Below the pieces are notes generated by a model. The model saw only the letters and a program-made list of their open reading frames with translations. It was not told the origin of the DNA and searched no databases. From Aquarana catesbeiana (lineage: Eukaryota; Chordata; Amphibia; Anura; Ranidae): 64,000 nt of DNA. The translations under genes and the position numbers were made by a program. The stretch spans positions 690,036,708 through 690,100,707 of the forward strand of contig NC_133326.1 in assembly GCF_042186555.1 (NCBI RefSeq), given 5' to 3'. Shown here one piece after another: positions 22,019-33,548 of this stretch. Position 1 is the first letter of the stretch; the number at the start of each line of letters is the position of its first letter.

Positions 22019-24355
22019 CACCCCATTGAAGGAAGTCCCAGGTACTGAGAGAATCTCTAGGTCATTTTATACAAGGAAAGGACAAAATTACATTTATAAT
22101 GAAGAATTATTGGCACCCCCACATGTTTTATAAAGAGCGTCACTTTTCTGTGCATGTTGGGAAAGCGGCTGATTGTATGCATTCCCAACACGCATAGAGG
22201 TTTACCAAGCCTTACTTACGTCTCCCTTCTCCCCTGAGAACCCTTCTCTACACATGTGATGGTGGTGAGGGGGGGGGGGGGGTATACAGCACTAAACAGG
22301 GTGACAAGTTTCAGGGATTTCACTGTACCTGAGTCTTCCTTTGTGCCTGGGACCTCGTTTGTACCTGGTACTTTCTTTGTACCTGGCACCTCTTTTATAC
22401 CAGGCACTTCATTTGTGCCTGGGACCTTTTTTATACATGGGACGTTATTTGTGCCTGGGACCTCTTTTGTACCTGGAACTTACTATGTGCCTGGGACCTT
22501 CTCTGCACCTGGTGCTTCCTTTGTTATCACCCCATTGAAGGAAGTCCCAGGTACTGAGAGAATCTCTAGGTAATTATATATCAGGAAAGGACAAAATGCC
22601 ATTTAAAATTATACACTTGGTTCTATGTTCAGCAGCAGCCGCTCCATACAGGGCTCAGGGGCGCCGCACCCATAATCCAAGCACCTGGCCCCTAATCTAA
22701 ATGTAGGGCGCTGGACGCATGGATTCCAATGGTTTTATTTTTTTTTTTACCTGAGACTTCCTTTGTATCTGGGACTTCCATTGTTGTCACCCCATTGAAG
22801 GAAGTCCCAGGTACTGAGAGAATCTCTAGGTAATTTATTATAAGGAAAGGACAAAATTACATTTAAAATTAATAATTATTGGCACCCCCACATGTTTGCT
22901 AAAGAGCATCACTTTTCTATGCATGTTGGGAAAGTGGCTGATTGTATGCATTCCCAACACACATAGAGGTTTACCAAGCCTTACACACATCACCCTTCTC
23001 CCCTGAGAACCCTTCTCTACACATGTGATGGTGGTGGGGAGAGGGGTACAGCACTAAACAGGGTGACAAGTTTACAGGAATTTCACTGTACCTGGGACCT
23101 CTTTTGTACCTTGAACTTCCTTTGTGCCAGGGACTTCGTTTGTACCTGAATCTTCCTTTGTACCTGGGTCTTCCTTCGTAATTGGGACCTCTTTTGTATC
23201 GGGGACTTCTTTTGTGCCTGGGACCTCTTTTGTACCTGGGACTTCCTTTGTACCTGAGACTTCCTATGTGCCTGGGACCTTCTTTGGACCTGGTACTTCC
23301 TTTGTTATCACCCCATTAAAGGAAGTCCTTGGTACTGAGATAATCTCTAGGTCATTTTGTATAAGGAAAGGACAAAATGACATTCAAAATTATACACATG
23401 GTGCTATGTTCAGCGGCAGCCGCTCCATACGGGGCTCAGGGGCGCCGCACCCATAATCCAAAGCACCCGGCCCCCAATCTAAATGCAGGGCGCTGGACGC
23501 ATGGATTCCAATGGTTTTATTTTTTTACCTAGGACTTCTTGTGTACCTGGGACCTTTTTGTACCTGAGACTTCCTTTGTGCCTGGGAACTCTTTTGTGCC
23601 TGGAACTTCCTTTGTGCCTGAGACCTCTTTTATACCTGGGACTTCCCTTGTGCCTGGGACCTCTTTTGTACCTGAGATTTCTTTGTACCTGGGACCTCTT
23701 TTGTACCTGAAACTTCATTTGTACCTGGGACCTCTTTTATACTTGGGACATCCCTTGTGCCTGGGACCCTCTTTTGCACCTGGTACTTCCTTTGTTATCA
23801 CTCCATTGAAGGAAGTCCCAGGTACTGAGAGAATCTCTAGGTCATTTTATATAAGCGAAGGACAAAATGACATATAAAATTATACACTTGGTTCTATGTT
23901 CAGCGGCGGCCGCTCCATATAGGGCTCAGGGGTGCCCACCCCCTAATCCAAGCACCTGGCCCCTAATCTAAATGCAGGGCACTGGATGCATGGATTCCAA
24001 TGGTTTTATTTTTTTACCTAGGACCTCTTTTTTCACCTGGGACTTCCTTTGTTGTCACCCCATTGAGGGAAGTCCCAGGTACTGAGAGAATCTCTAGGTA
24101 ATTTTATATAAGGAAAGGACAAAATAACATTTAAAATTAAGAATTATTGGCACCCCCACATGTTTGCTAAAGAGCGTCTTTCTTCTATGTATGTTGGAAA
24201 AGTGGCTGATTGCGTGCATTACCGAGATGCATAGAGGTTTACCAAGCCTTACTTACGTCACCCTTCTCCCCTGAGAACCCTTCTCCTCTACACATGTGAT
24301 GGTGGTGGGGGGGGTGTACAGCACTAAACAGGGTGACAGCTTTAAAGTGATTTCG

Positions 24356-24990
24356 CTGTACCTGGGGCTTCTTTTGTAACTGAGACATCCTGTTTTACCT
24401 GGGACCTCTTTTGTACCTGAGACCTCTTTTTTACCTGGGACTTCCCTTGTGCCTGGGACCTCTTTAGTACCTGAGACTTCCCTTGTTTCTGGGACCTCTT
24501 GTACCTGGGACTTCCTTTGTGCCTGGGACCTCTTTTGTACCTGGGACTTCCTTTTTTACCTGGGACCTCTTTTTTACCTGGGACCTCTTTTATACCTGGG
24601 ACATCCCTTGTGCCTGGGACCTCTTTTGTACCTGTGACCTCTTTTTTACCTGGGACCTCTTTTGTACCTGGAACTTCCCTTGTGCCTGGGCCCTTATTTG
24701 TACCTTGGACTTCCTTTGTACCTGGGACCTCTTTTGTACCTGAGACTTCCTTTGTACCTGGGACCTCTTTTGTACCTGAGACTTCCTTTGTACCTAGGAC
24801 CTCTTTTATACCTGGGACTTCCTTTGTACCTGGGACCTCTTTTATACCTGGGACTTCTTTTGTGCCTGGGACCTCTTTTGTACCTGGGACTTCCTTTGTA
24901 CTTGGGACTTACTTTGTACCTGGGACTTCTTTTGTACCTGAGACTTCCTATGTGCCTGGGACCTTCTTTGGACCTGGTACTTCCTTTGTT
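24356..24990. repeat. 18-bp minisatellite block (large block 2)
   Basis: About 35 units. The first 330 bp closely match the start of the block at 25975, showing a recent duplication of about 1.6 kb. Confidence 0.85.
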
Positions 24991-25974
24991 ATCACCCCAT
25001 TAAAGGAAGTCCTTGGTACTGAGAGAATCTCTAGGTCATTTTATATAAGGAAAGGACAAAATTACATTTAAAATTATACACATGGTGCTATGTTCAGCGG
25101 CAGCCGCTCCATACGGGGCTCAGGGGCGCCACACCCATAATCCAAAGTACCCGGCCCCCAATCTAAATGCAGGGCGCTGGACGCATGGATTCCAATGGTT
25201 TTATTTTTTTACCTAGGACTTCTTGTGTACCTGGGACCTTTTTGTACCTGAGACTTCCTTTGTGCCTGGGAACTCTTTTGTACCTGGAACTTCCTTTGTG
25301 CCTGAGACCTCTTTTATACCTGGGACTTCCCTTGTGCCTGAGACCCTCTTTTGCACCTGGTACTTCCTTTGTTATCACCCCATTGAAGGAAGTCCCAGGT
25401 ACTGAGAGAATCTCTAGGTCATTTTATATAAGGAAAGGACAAAATGACATTTAAAATTATACACTTGGTTTTATGTTCAGCGGCGGCTGCTCCATACAGG
25501 GCTCAGGGGCGCCGCCCCCCCTAATCCAAGCACCTGGCCCCTAATCTAAATGCAGGGCACTGGACGCATGGATTCCAATGGTTTTATTTTTTTACCTAGA
25601 ACCTCTTTTGTACCTGAGACTTCCTTTGTACCTGGGACCTCTTTTTTCACCTGGGACTTCCTTTGTTGTCACCCCATTGAGGGAAGTCCCAGGTACTGAG
25701 AGAATCTCTAGGTAATTTTATATAAGGAAAGGACAAAATAACATTTAAAATTAAGAATTATTGGCACCCCCACATGTTTGCTAAAGAGCGTCTTTCTTCT
25801 ATGTATGTTGGAAAAGTGGCTGATTGCGTGCATTCCCGAGATGCATAGAGGTTTACCAAGCCTTACTTACGTCACCCTTCTCCCCTGAGAACCCTTCTCC
25901 TCTACAAATGTGATGGTGGTGGGGGGGGGGGGGTGTACAGCACTAAACAGGGTGACAGCTTTAGAGTAATTTAG

Positions 25975-26698
25975 CTGTACCTGGGGCTTCTTTTGTAACT
26001 GAGACATCCTTTTTTACCTGGGACCTCTTTTGTACCTGAGACCTCTTTTTTACCTGGGACTTCCCTTGTGCCTGGGACCTCTTTAGTACCTGAGACTTCC
26101 CTTGTTTCTGGGACCTCTTGTACCTGGGACTTCCTTTGTGCCTGGGACCTCTTTTGTACCTGGGACTTCCTTTTTTACCTGGGACCTCTTTTTTACCTGG
26201 GACCTCTTTTATACCTGGGACATCTCTTGTGCCTGGGACCTCTTTTGTACCTGGGACCTCTTTTTTACCTGGGACCTCTTTTGTACCTGGAACTTCCCTT
26301 GTGCCTGGGCCCTTATTTGTACCTTGGACTTCCTTTGTACCTGCTACCTCTTTTGTACCTGAGACTTCCTTTGTACCTGGGACCTCTTTTATACCTGGGA
26401 CTTCCTTTGTACCTGTGACCTCTTTTGTACCTGGGACTTCCTTTGTACCTGGGACCTCTTTTATACCTCGCACTTCATTTGTGCCTGGGACCTCTTTTGT
26501 ACCTGGGACTTCCTTTGTACCTGGGACCTCTTTTATACCTGGGACTTACTTTGTGCCAGGGACCTCTTTTATACCTGAGATTTCCTTTGTACCTGGGACC
26601 TCTTTTATACCTCGCACTTCATTTGTGCCTGGGACCTCTTTTGTACCTGGCACTTAATTTGTACCTGGGACCACTTTTATACCTGGGACTTCCTTTGT
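25975..26698. repeat. 18-bp minisatellite block (terminal block)
   Basis: About 40 units. This last block is not closed by module 3: it runs directly into unrelated sequence at 26699, so it marks the edge of the superarray. Confidence 0.85.
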
Positions 26699-26939
26699 GA
26701 GGGCAATCACAAAGGAGGAAGCACGGCAGTGTCGGCACCCACTATTATGTTTGGAGCACTTTTGCACAAGGATCTTAACTTTATAGTTATCTTATATGGA
26801 TTCTGTCAACACATTGTTCATTATGGATTGTCACCATCAAGCATGTTTTTACACGGAATGTTATGGAATATTTGAGAACAATAGCACTTTATTTTTATAT
26901 GGCATTAGGTTTTATTAATATCTGGATTTACAGTATATG
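26699..26939. other. Sequence between the superarray and a Tc1 element
   Basis: About 240 bp with no gene. It continues on the other side of the Tc1 element at 29532, which inserted at a TA here. Confidence 0.4.
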
Positions 26940-27757
26940 TACAGTATCTCACAAAAGTGAGTACACCCCTCACATTTTTGTAAATATTTTCTTCCATCTT
27001 TTCATGTGACAACACTGAAGAAATGACACTTTGCTACAATGTAAAGTAGTGAGTGTACAGCTTGTATAACAGTGTAAATTTGCTGTCCCCTCAAAATAAC
27101 TCAACACACAGCCATTAATGTCTAAACCACTGGCAACAAAAGTGAGTACACCCCTAAGTGAAAATGTCCAAATTGGGCCCAATTAGCCATTTTCCCTCCC
27201 CGGTGTCATGTGACTCGTTAGTGTTACAAGTTCTAAGGTGTGAATGGGGAGCAGATGTGTTAAATTTGGTGTTATTGTTCTCACTCTCTCATACTGGTCA
27301 CTGGAAGTTCAACATGGCACCTCATGGCAAAGAACTCTCTGAGGATCTGAAAAAAAGATTTGTTGCTCTACATAAAGATGGCCTAGGCTATAAGAAGATT
27401 GCCAAGACCCTGAAACTGAGCTGCAGCACGGTGGTCAAGACCATACAGCGGTTTAACAGGACAGGTTCCACTCAGAACAGGCCTCACCATGGTCGACTAA
27501 AGAAGTTGAGTGCATGTGCTCAGCGTCATATGCAGAGGTTGTCTTTGGGAAATAGATGTATGAGTGCTGCCAGCATTGCTGCAGAGGTTGTAGGGGTGGG
27601 GGGGTCAGCCTGTCAGTGCTCAGACCATACGCTGCACATTGCACCAAATTGGTCTGCATGGCTGTCGTCCCAGAAGGAAGCCACTTCTAAAGTTGATGCA
27701 CAAAAAAGCCTGCAAACAGTTTACTGAAGACAAGCAGACTAAGGACATGGATTACTG

Positions 27758-28697
27758 CAGTGGTGGTGCGTCCATAAAGGGCGCAGGAGCGCCGCCCCTC
27801 TCTCCTGCACCGCTCTAATCACCATAGATTCATGCATTGCATGAATCTATCTATTGCCACTGCTGACACCCCCTATTCAGGTGCCCGGCCCATTTCCGGG
27901 CGTCAGGCATCTGAATTACAGCGGCGGGGGTGTTTTTTAGAAGCACCTGATTAGAGCCATATGCTCTAATAGGCGCCCAAAAATGTGCACAGCGGGCGCA
28001 ATGCTGTGTGTTCGCTGTTCACTCAGCTGTGTGTGTTAGCAAAGAGAAGGAATTCGCTTTTTGCTAACACTGAATCCGCCTCTAAGCCAATCAGGTTGCC
28101 GGGTCTGTTACTGGTCACCTGATTGGCTGAAACGTCAGGCGCTGTGATTGGACGCCTGAGAGAGGACGGAAGAAGACATGGAGGACATGCAGGAGAGACA
28201 GGTAAGTGCCGGGCAGCATCTGATGGGGCACACTGGCAGCATCTGATGGGGCACACTGGCGGCATCTGATGGGGCACAGTAGCGGCAATTGATGGGCACA
28301 CTGGCAGAAATTGATGGGCACAGTGTCAGCAATTGATGGGCACAGTGGCTGCATTTGATGGGCACAGTGGCTGCGTTTGATGACACAGTGGCAGCGTTTG
28401 ATGGCACAGTAACTACATTTGATGGCACAGTAGCTGCGTTTAATGGCACAGTGGCTGCATTTGATGGGTACAGTGGCTGCGTTTGATGGCACAGTGGCTG
28501 CATTTGATGGGTACAGTGGCTGCGTTTGATGACACAGTGGCTGCATTTGAAGGGTACAGTGGCTGCGTTTGATGGCACAGTGGCTGCATTTGATGGCACA
28601 GTGGCTGCGTTTGATGGCACAGTAGCTGCAATTGATGGGGTTTTTTTTCAGTTTGTTTGCGCCCCCCCCAAAAAAGTTCGAGCACCAGCCGCCACTG
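27758..28697. mobile_element. hAT-like non-autonomous element with internal minisatellite
   Basis: Ends CAGTGGTGGTGCG and the complement of CAGTGGCGGCTGGTGC; exact 8-bp duplication GATTACTG at 27750-27757 and 28698-28705. Removing it and one duplication rejoins the transposase reading frame (M-D-Y-W-N-H-V), which confirms the boundaries. It contains a short palindrome GATTCATGCATTGCATGAATC-like near 27825-27850. No transposase. Confidence 0.92.
28203..28640. repeat. Minisatellite, about 20-23 bp unit, inside the hAT element
   Basis: About twenty units such as GCATTTGATGGCACAGTGGCT, drifting from GCATCTGATGGGGCACACTG at the left to GCGTTTGATGGCACAGTGGC at the right. Apparent proteins (A-A-T-V-P-S-N) are artefacts of the repeat. 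Confidence 0.85.
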
Positions 28698-29531
28698 GAT
28701 TACTGGAACCATGTCTTGTGGTCTGATGAGACCAAAATAAACTTATTTGGTTCAGATGGTGTCAAGCGTGTGTGGCGGCAACCAGGTGAGGAGTACAAAA
28801 CAAGTGTGTCTTGCCTACAGTCAAGCATGGTGGTGGGAGTGTCATGGTCTGGTGCTGCATGAGTGCTGCCGGCACTGGGGAGCTACAGTTCATTGAGGGA
28901 ACCATGAATGCCAACATGTACTGTGACATACTGAAGCAGAGCATGATCTCCTCCCTTCGAATACTGGGCCACAGGGCAGTATTCCAACATGATAACGACC
29001 CCAAATACACCTCCAAGACGACCACTGCCTTGCTAAAGAAGCTGAGGGTAAAGTTGATGGACTGGCCAAGCATGTCTTCAGACCTAAACCCTATTGAGCA
29101 TCTGTGGGGCATCCTCAAATGGAAGGTGGAGGAGCACAAGGTCTCTAACATCCACCAGCTCTGTGATATCATCATGGAGGAGTGGAAGAGGACTCCAGTG
29201 GCAACCTGTGAAGCTCTGGTGACCTCCATGCCCAAGAAGGTTAAGGCAGTGCTGGAAAATAATGGTGGGCACACAAAATATTGACACTTTGGGCCTAATT
29301 TGGACATTTTCACTTAGGGGTGTAGTCACTTTTGTTGCCAGCGGTTTAGACATTAATGGCTGTGTGTTGAGTTATTTTGAGTGGACAGGAAATTTAAATT
29401 GTTATACAAGCTGTACACTCACTACTTTACATTGTAGCAAAGTGTCATTTCTTCAGTGTTGTCACATGAAAAGATATAATAAAATCTTTACAAAAATGTG
29501 AGGGGTGTACTCACTTTTGTGAGATACTGTA

Positions 29532-29870
29532 TGTATTAATTGCATGATATTTAGGATTGATTCACACTGTTATAGCACAACACTTTATTGGTATATGTAT
29601 CCATATACTGTATGTGCACAGCAGTAGCCTTAGCTGAGCTGACACACTAATGTGTACCTCCCTTGTTTGTAATGGGAACATGCTCAGTCAGCACTTCCAG
29701 CACTATGACCTTGGTCATTAGTACTGTGACAGCCAATCGCAGTGATCACCATGACCAGGAAACTCATGTAACAGGTTCAGCATTACAAACTTGTAAAGGG
29801 CCAGCGCCCATATGCTGGAGGGGGTCAATGATAAATCAGATTTTGATAATGATCATTATAAATAGATATA
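29532..29870. other. Intergenic; carries a copy of the superarray's left flank
   Basis: 29597-29650 matches 20057-20110 (GTATCCATATA to GAGCTGACACACTAAT) in direct orientation with a few differences. No gene. Confidence 0.5.
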
Positions 29871-30200
29871 CAGTAAAACCTTGCTTTGAGAGCAACTTGG
29901 TTTGAGAGCGCTTTGCAAGACAAGCAAAATGTTTTTAATAAATCTTGACTTGATATACAAGTGATGTCTTGATATACAAGTAGCGTCATGTCACAAGTGA
30001 GTATAAAAAAGAAGAGAGGCGCCTCTAAGTGTAGCAATATGGTTACATTTCTGAAGGTACAACATTTAGCAACTTATTGCTACACTTAGAGGTGCCTCTC
30101 TTCTCTTTTATACCCTGTAAAAAATGCTTTGATATACAAGTGCTTTGCATTACAAGCATGTTTCTGGAACGAATTATGCTCGCAAACCAAGGTTTTACTG
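29871..30200. mobile_element. TA-target MITE, mostly palindromic
   Basis: Ends CAGTAAAACCTTGCTTTGAG and complement, TA at both sides. The ends resemble Tigger-type (pogo) elements. A second inverted repeat lies inside: GAAGAGAGGCGCCTCTAAGTG near 30013 and its complement near 30080-30107. No transposase. Confidence 0.75.
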
Positions 30201-30202
30201 TA

Positions 30203-30934
30203 CTGTAGCTTGTGCATTCAGTTACAGTATATGACATTAATTAGTCTTAAAAATATAACCTCAGGTAGCTGGTAATTGGCATGAAATTAATTAAACCCCA
30301 GTGGACTTTTCCACTCCGTTCTGCGCATTATAAAATCACCTCAATGCATGGAAAAAATCTGACTTTGTCTGAGAAGACCAAATACCCCTTCTCACCAATG
30401 ATTCATCGGAGAAAACTCAGAATTTGTTGGAATTCCTTTCACCTGGCAATCATTCTTACAGTTCTGCTGTGATATCTATACGGATATACTGTATTTGTAG
30501 TGTAATAGGTTGGAGGGTCAGTGCCAACAGCTAAGGTACGCTTCACAGACACATCTTCATCACTCTTTTCTTAAGTTTAAATCTTTAGACATTTTTACAT
30601 TTCTGCTATGTGCCTCTTGATTCTGCAGTAACAAGGGTCAGCTTTGGCAACTACCCTCACATCTTCACCCTCCCCAATCACATCTGCAGTAACATTGTCA
30701 TTACATAATAAGTAACCCATACAAGTTTTGGGGACAAACTAAGATTTCATTCAGCAATATTCATTTAGCAATTTTGTTTTGCAAAAATTATTTTATATTG
30801 TACTGTATGTAATTGATAGACAAAAAGTTTTCAAAAAGTGTTTTGCAGTGCTGTTGTCTTCAAATAGAAGTTTTCAGCAAAAACATATTTTTCTATTATG
30901 CTATCGCTGAGACCCAAACCTGAAAACTTGTCTT
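30203..30934. other. Intergenic, nothing recognised
   Basis: About 0.7 kb of AT-rich sequence without coding or repeat structure that I can identify. Confidence 0.4.
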
Positions 30935-31085
30935 TAAAACGGAGTCCCAGTCACCTGTGGAAAAAATAAAAGTCAGCAGCTACAAAAACTGAAGCTGCTG
31001 ACTTTTAAAAAAACAGCCACTCACCTGTCCCACGGTCCAGCGGTGTACAGTCGGCCTCACCCGTTGTCTTCTTTCCTCTGCTCTG
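30935..31085. mobile_element. Fragment of a TTAA-target MITE
   Basis: Resembles the left 150 bp of the MITE at 44395-44863, including the small hairpin AAGTCAGCAGCTAC...GCTGCTGACTT. The right part is missing; a LINE fragment follows. Confidence 0.55.
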
Positions 31086-31089
31086 GCAT

Positions 31090-32110
31090 CTTACATAGTT
31101 ACATAGTAGGTGAGGTTGAAAAAAGACACAAGTCCATCAAGTCCAACCTATGTGTGTGATTATATGTCAGTATTACATTGTATATCCCTGTATGCTGTGG
31201 TCGTTTAGGTGCTTATCTAATCCTTTTTTTTTTTTTTTTAATTATCGATGCTCCCTACTGAAACCACCGCCTGTGGAAAGGATTCCACATCCTTGCCGCT
31301 CTTATGCCCCGTACACACGATCGGACTTTCCGCCAAAGAAACCATGGATTTTTGTTCAAAGGTTGTTGGCTCAAACTTGTCTTGAATACACACGGTCACA
31401 AAAATGTTGGCCAACAATTCCGAACGTGGGAACGCGGTGGCGTACGAGACGTACGACGAGCCGAGAAAAAGGAAGTTCAATAGCCAGTGTGGCTCCTACT
31501 GCTTAAATTCAGAGCATGCGCGGAACTTTTGTGCGATGGACTTGTGTACACACGATCCGACTTTCCGACAACAAAATTTGAGAACCTGGTAAGAAACATT
31601 TGTTGGCGGAAAGTCCGACAGCAAACGTTCGATGGAGCGTACACACGGTCGGACTTTCCGACAACAAGCTCACATCCAGCATTTCCCGTCGGAAAATCGG
31701 ACCATGTGTACGAGGCATAAAAGTAAAGAACCCTCTACATAGTTTAACCACTTTTCTTCTAATTTTGGCCACGAGTCTTATTAAATTCCCTTTCTCTGAA
31801 AAGTTTTATCCCTATTGTGGGGTCACCAGTACGGTGTTTGTATATTGAAATCACATCCCCTCTCAAGCATCTCTTCTCCAGAGAGAATAAGTTCAGTGCT
31901 CACAACTTCTCCTCATAACTAAGATCCTCCAGACACTTTATTAGCTTTGTTGCCCTTTTCTGTACTCCATTTCCAGTACATATTTCTGGAGGACTGGTGC
32001 CCAGAACTGGACAGCATACTCCAGGTGCAGCTGGACCAGAGTCTTGTAGAGCGGACGAATTATCACTTTATCCCTGGAGTTGATCCCTTTTTTAATGCAT
32101 GCCAATATTC
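31090..32110 (-). pseudogene. CR1/L2-like LINE, 3' part of ORF2 and tail, split by a MITE
   Basis: On the minus strand the frame reads (with stops) L-Y-K-T-L-V, then L-E-Y-A-V-Q-F-W, then C-L-E-D-L-S-Y-E, F-S-L-E-K-R-C-L-R-G-D: the C-terminal region typical of CR1/L2 reverse transcriptase proteins. The 3' untranslated tail, TTGGACTTGATGGACTTGTG followed by CTATGTAACTATGTAA-type sequence, lies at 31155-31090. The MITE at 31305-31717 interrupts the C-terminus. 5'-truncated at about 32110. Confidence 0.75.
31305..31717. mobile_element. PIF/Harbinger-like MITE, copy 3 (in LINE)
   Basis: Ends TGCCCCGTACACACGATCGG and the complement of TGCCTCGTACACATGG. Flanked by TTA (31302-31304) and TAA (31718-31720). 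Interior shares the GGCGTACGAGACGTACG and GAGCATGCGCGG words with the other copies. Confidence 0.8.
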
Positions 32111-32675
32111 TGGATACCGGAAATGATGCAAGTGCCTAGTTTCTGGTATGGAAGTAGAGGTTGGGAACGCAGTTGGAACGCAAACTGCAAACCGGCTGTC
32201 CCTACACATTGCTTTTCATTGTGTATACTTAGCCTTCCCCTCTTTGATGGAAAGTTTTTGCTTTTGTTTTTAATTTTATTTTAAATAAAAGTTTTCTTAA
32301 ATACTACACAATGAGAGCCCTATCTTTTTCTATGTGGATCCATCCCTGATAAGCTGACAAACGAATCTTTGGGAAAGTGACTGGTGAGACCTCTGGATAC
32401 CCTAGCCGTGTGAAGTGAGCTGCAGAGGCCCTATAGACTACAGACGGACAGCGAGCAGAGCCTCCAAGGGACACCATCCATACATGCCCATTACCCCTGT
32501 AGGGGTACAAGGAGCTGGTGAGTGGGGACCCATCAGGGGGAGCACAGAAGTCACTTGATTTACCGAACACAAGAGTCACCTGATTACTTTGGACACTTGG
32601 CCACTTTGGAGCTTCACCTTCTTTTACTTTTTAATTTTGTTTTTTTTTTTTTATTGTTTCCACCAGTATTTTTGG

Positions 32676-32747
<72 letters not shown>

Positions 32748-32947
32748 GGACTTTGTTGCACTTGTGTTTTTTATGGGTTTTTTTTTTGCTTTTTATAATT
32801 TGATACCAATTTTCTTTGTGATATATGGCTTGGTTTGAGGTAATTAACTGGTAACTTTCTGATGACTTTAGGCCTTATCTACTTTACCTTACTTCGCTAT
32901 CATACCTTATTTTGATTTATATCTCACCTATATACTTCACATTAATA
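32111..32947. other. Intergenic with a long (TA)n tract
   Basis: No gene recognised. A T-rich stretch and a dinucleotide repeat occupy 32636-32790. Confidence 0.4.
32679..32733. repeat. (TA)n microsatellite
   Basis: About 27 uninterrupted TA copies followed by a T-run. Confidence 0.95.
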
Positions 32948-32949
32948 TA

Positions 32950-33296
32950 CAGTGGGGACGGAAAGTATTCAGACCCCCTTAAATTTTTCACTCTTTGTTA
33001 TATTGCAGCCATTTGCTAAAATCATTTAAGTTCATTTTTTTTCCTCATTAATGTACACACAGCACCCCATATTGACAGAAAAACACAGAATTGTTGACAT
33101 TTTTGCAGATTTATTAAAAAAGAAAAACTGAAATATCACATGGCCCTAAGTATTCAGACCCTTTGCTGTTACACTCATATATTTAACTCAGGTGCTGTCC
33201 ATTTCTTCTTATCATCCTTGAGATGGTTCTACGCCTCCATTTGAGTCCAGCTGTGTTTGATTATACTGATTGGACTTGATTATAAAAGCCACACAA
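32950..33296. mobile_element. Tc1-like transposon end, truncated (family C)
   Basis: Begins TA-CAGTGGGGACGGAAAGTATTCAG, a terminal repeat known from fish and amphibian Tc1 elements; the inner direct repeat AAGTATTCAGACCCTTTGCTG recurs at about 33150. It stops at about 33296 without transposase, where LINE sequence begins. Confidence 0.7.
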
Positions 33297-33548
33297 TTAA
33301 ATAGGATTGGTCCCAGCACAGAACCCTGGGGAACCCCACTACCCACCCCTGACCATTCTGAGTACTCCCCATTTATCACCACCCTCTGAACTCGCCCTTG
33401 TAGCCAGTTTTCAGTACTCACCCTATGGTCCATGCCAACGGACCTTATTTTGTACAGTAAACATTTATGGGGAACTGTGTCAAATGCTTTTGCAAAATTC
33501 AGATACACCACGTCTACGGGCCTTTCTTTATCTAGATGGATCTTCACT
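33297..33548 (-). pseudogene. CR1-like LINE reverse transcriptase fragment
   Basis: An 84-codon open stretch on the minus strand encodes non-LTR RT motifs: V-V-Y-L-N-F-A-K-A-F-D-T-V (motif A; the catalytic Asp of the usual Y-L-D-F is Asn here) and S-G-V-P-Q-G-S-V-L-G-P-I-L. It is truncated at both ends. It could belong to the same LINE as 31090-32110, since order and strand agree, but unrelated sequence lies between. Confidence 0.75.

Larger units (their letters stand above)
20050..26698. repeat. Higher-order array: 18-bp minisatellites alternating with three spacer modules
   Basis: Module 1 (GCTAAAGAGCGTCACTTTTC to the GGGTGACAAGTTT end, with a G-run) occurs six times (near 20114, 20868, 22120, 22889, 24160, 25770). 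Module 2 (CTATGTTCAGCAGCAGCCGC to GGATTCCAATGGTTTTATTT) occurs seven times (near 20588, 21283, 22620, 23400, 23886, 25083, 25470). Each is followed by a minisatellite block of TTCCTTTGTACCTGGGAC / CTCTTTTGTACCTGGGAC units, and the blocks except the last end in module 3 (CACCCCATTGAAGGAAGTCC, about twelve copies). The unit is 18 bp, often alternating as a 36-bp dimer. Module 3 contains one inverted unit (GGAAGTCCCAGGTAC). Rough size: 150-180 minisatellite units in total, estimated from block lengths. Confidence 0.9.
27314..29284 (+). pseudogene. Tc1-type transposase, broken
   Basis: The start M-A-P-H-G-K-E-L opens a paired helix-turn-helix DNA-binding region (27314-27600). A G-run near 27598 shifts the frame. 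The hAT insertion (27758-28697) separates the halves. The catalytic DDE residues are all visible: W-S-D-E-T-K near 28720-28736, H-D-N-D-P near 28990-29000 and N-P-I-E-H-L-W near 29087-29107; a second frameshift lies near 28800-28820. The last frame (28811-29284) is open to the natural end G-G-H-T-K-Y. The enzyme would cut and paste the element at TA; as it stands it is inactive. Confidence 0.88.
26942..29529 (+). mobile_element. Tc1/mariner transposon, family A, split by a hAT element
   Basis: Starts CAGTATCTCACAAAAGTGAG and ends with its complement; TA at both edges (26940-26941, 29530-29531). Inverted repeats of about 230 bp each carry the motif ACAAAAGTGAGTACACCCCT twice (outer and inner), the IR/DR layout known from some Tc1 elements. 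Without the hAT insertion the element would be about 1.64 kb. A truncated relative is at 51925-52471. Confidence 0.9.

Noticed and set aside
20305..26698. Long open frames of six-residue repeats (up to 190 codons) as a repetitive protein gene
   Set aside because: They occur in several overlapping frames, follow from an 18-bp period, and shift frame with unit indels; no sign of selection on one frame.
28203..28640. CRISPR-like regular repeats
   Set aside because: Units are head-to-tail without spacers and lie inside a eukaryotic hAT element; the other minisatellites are similar.
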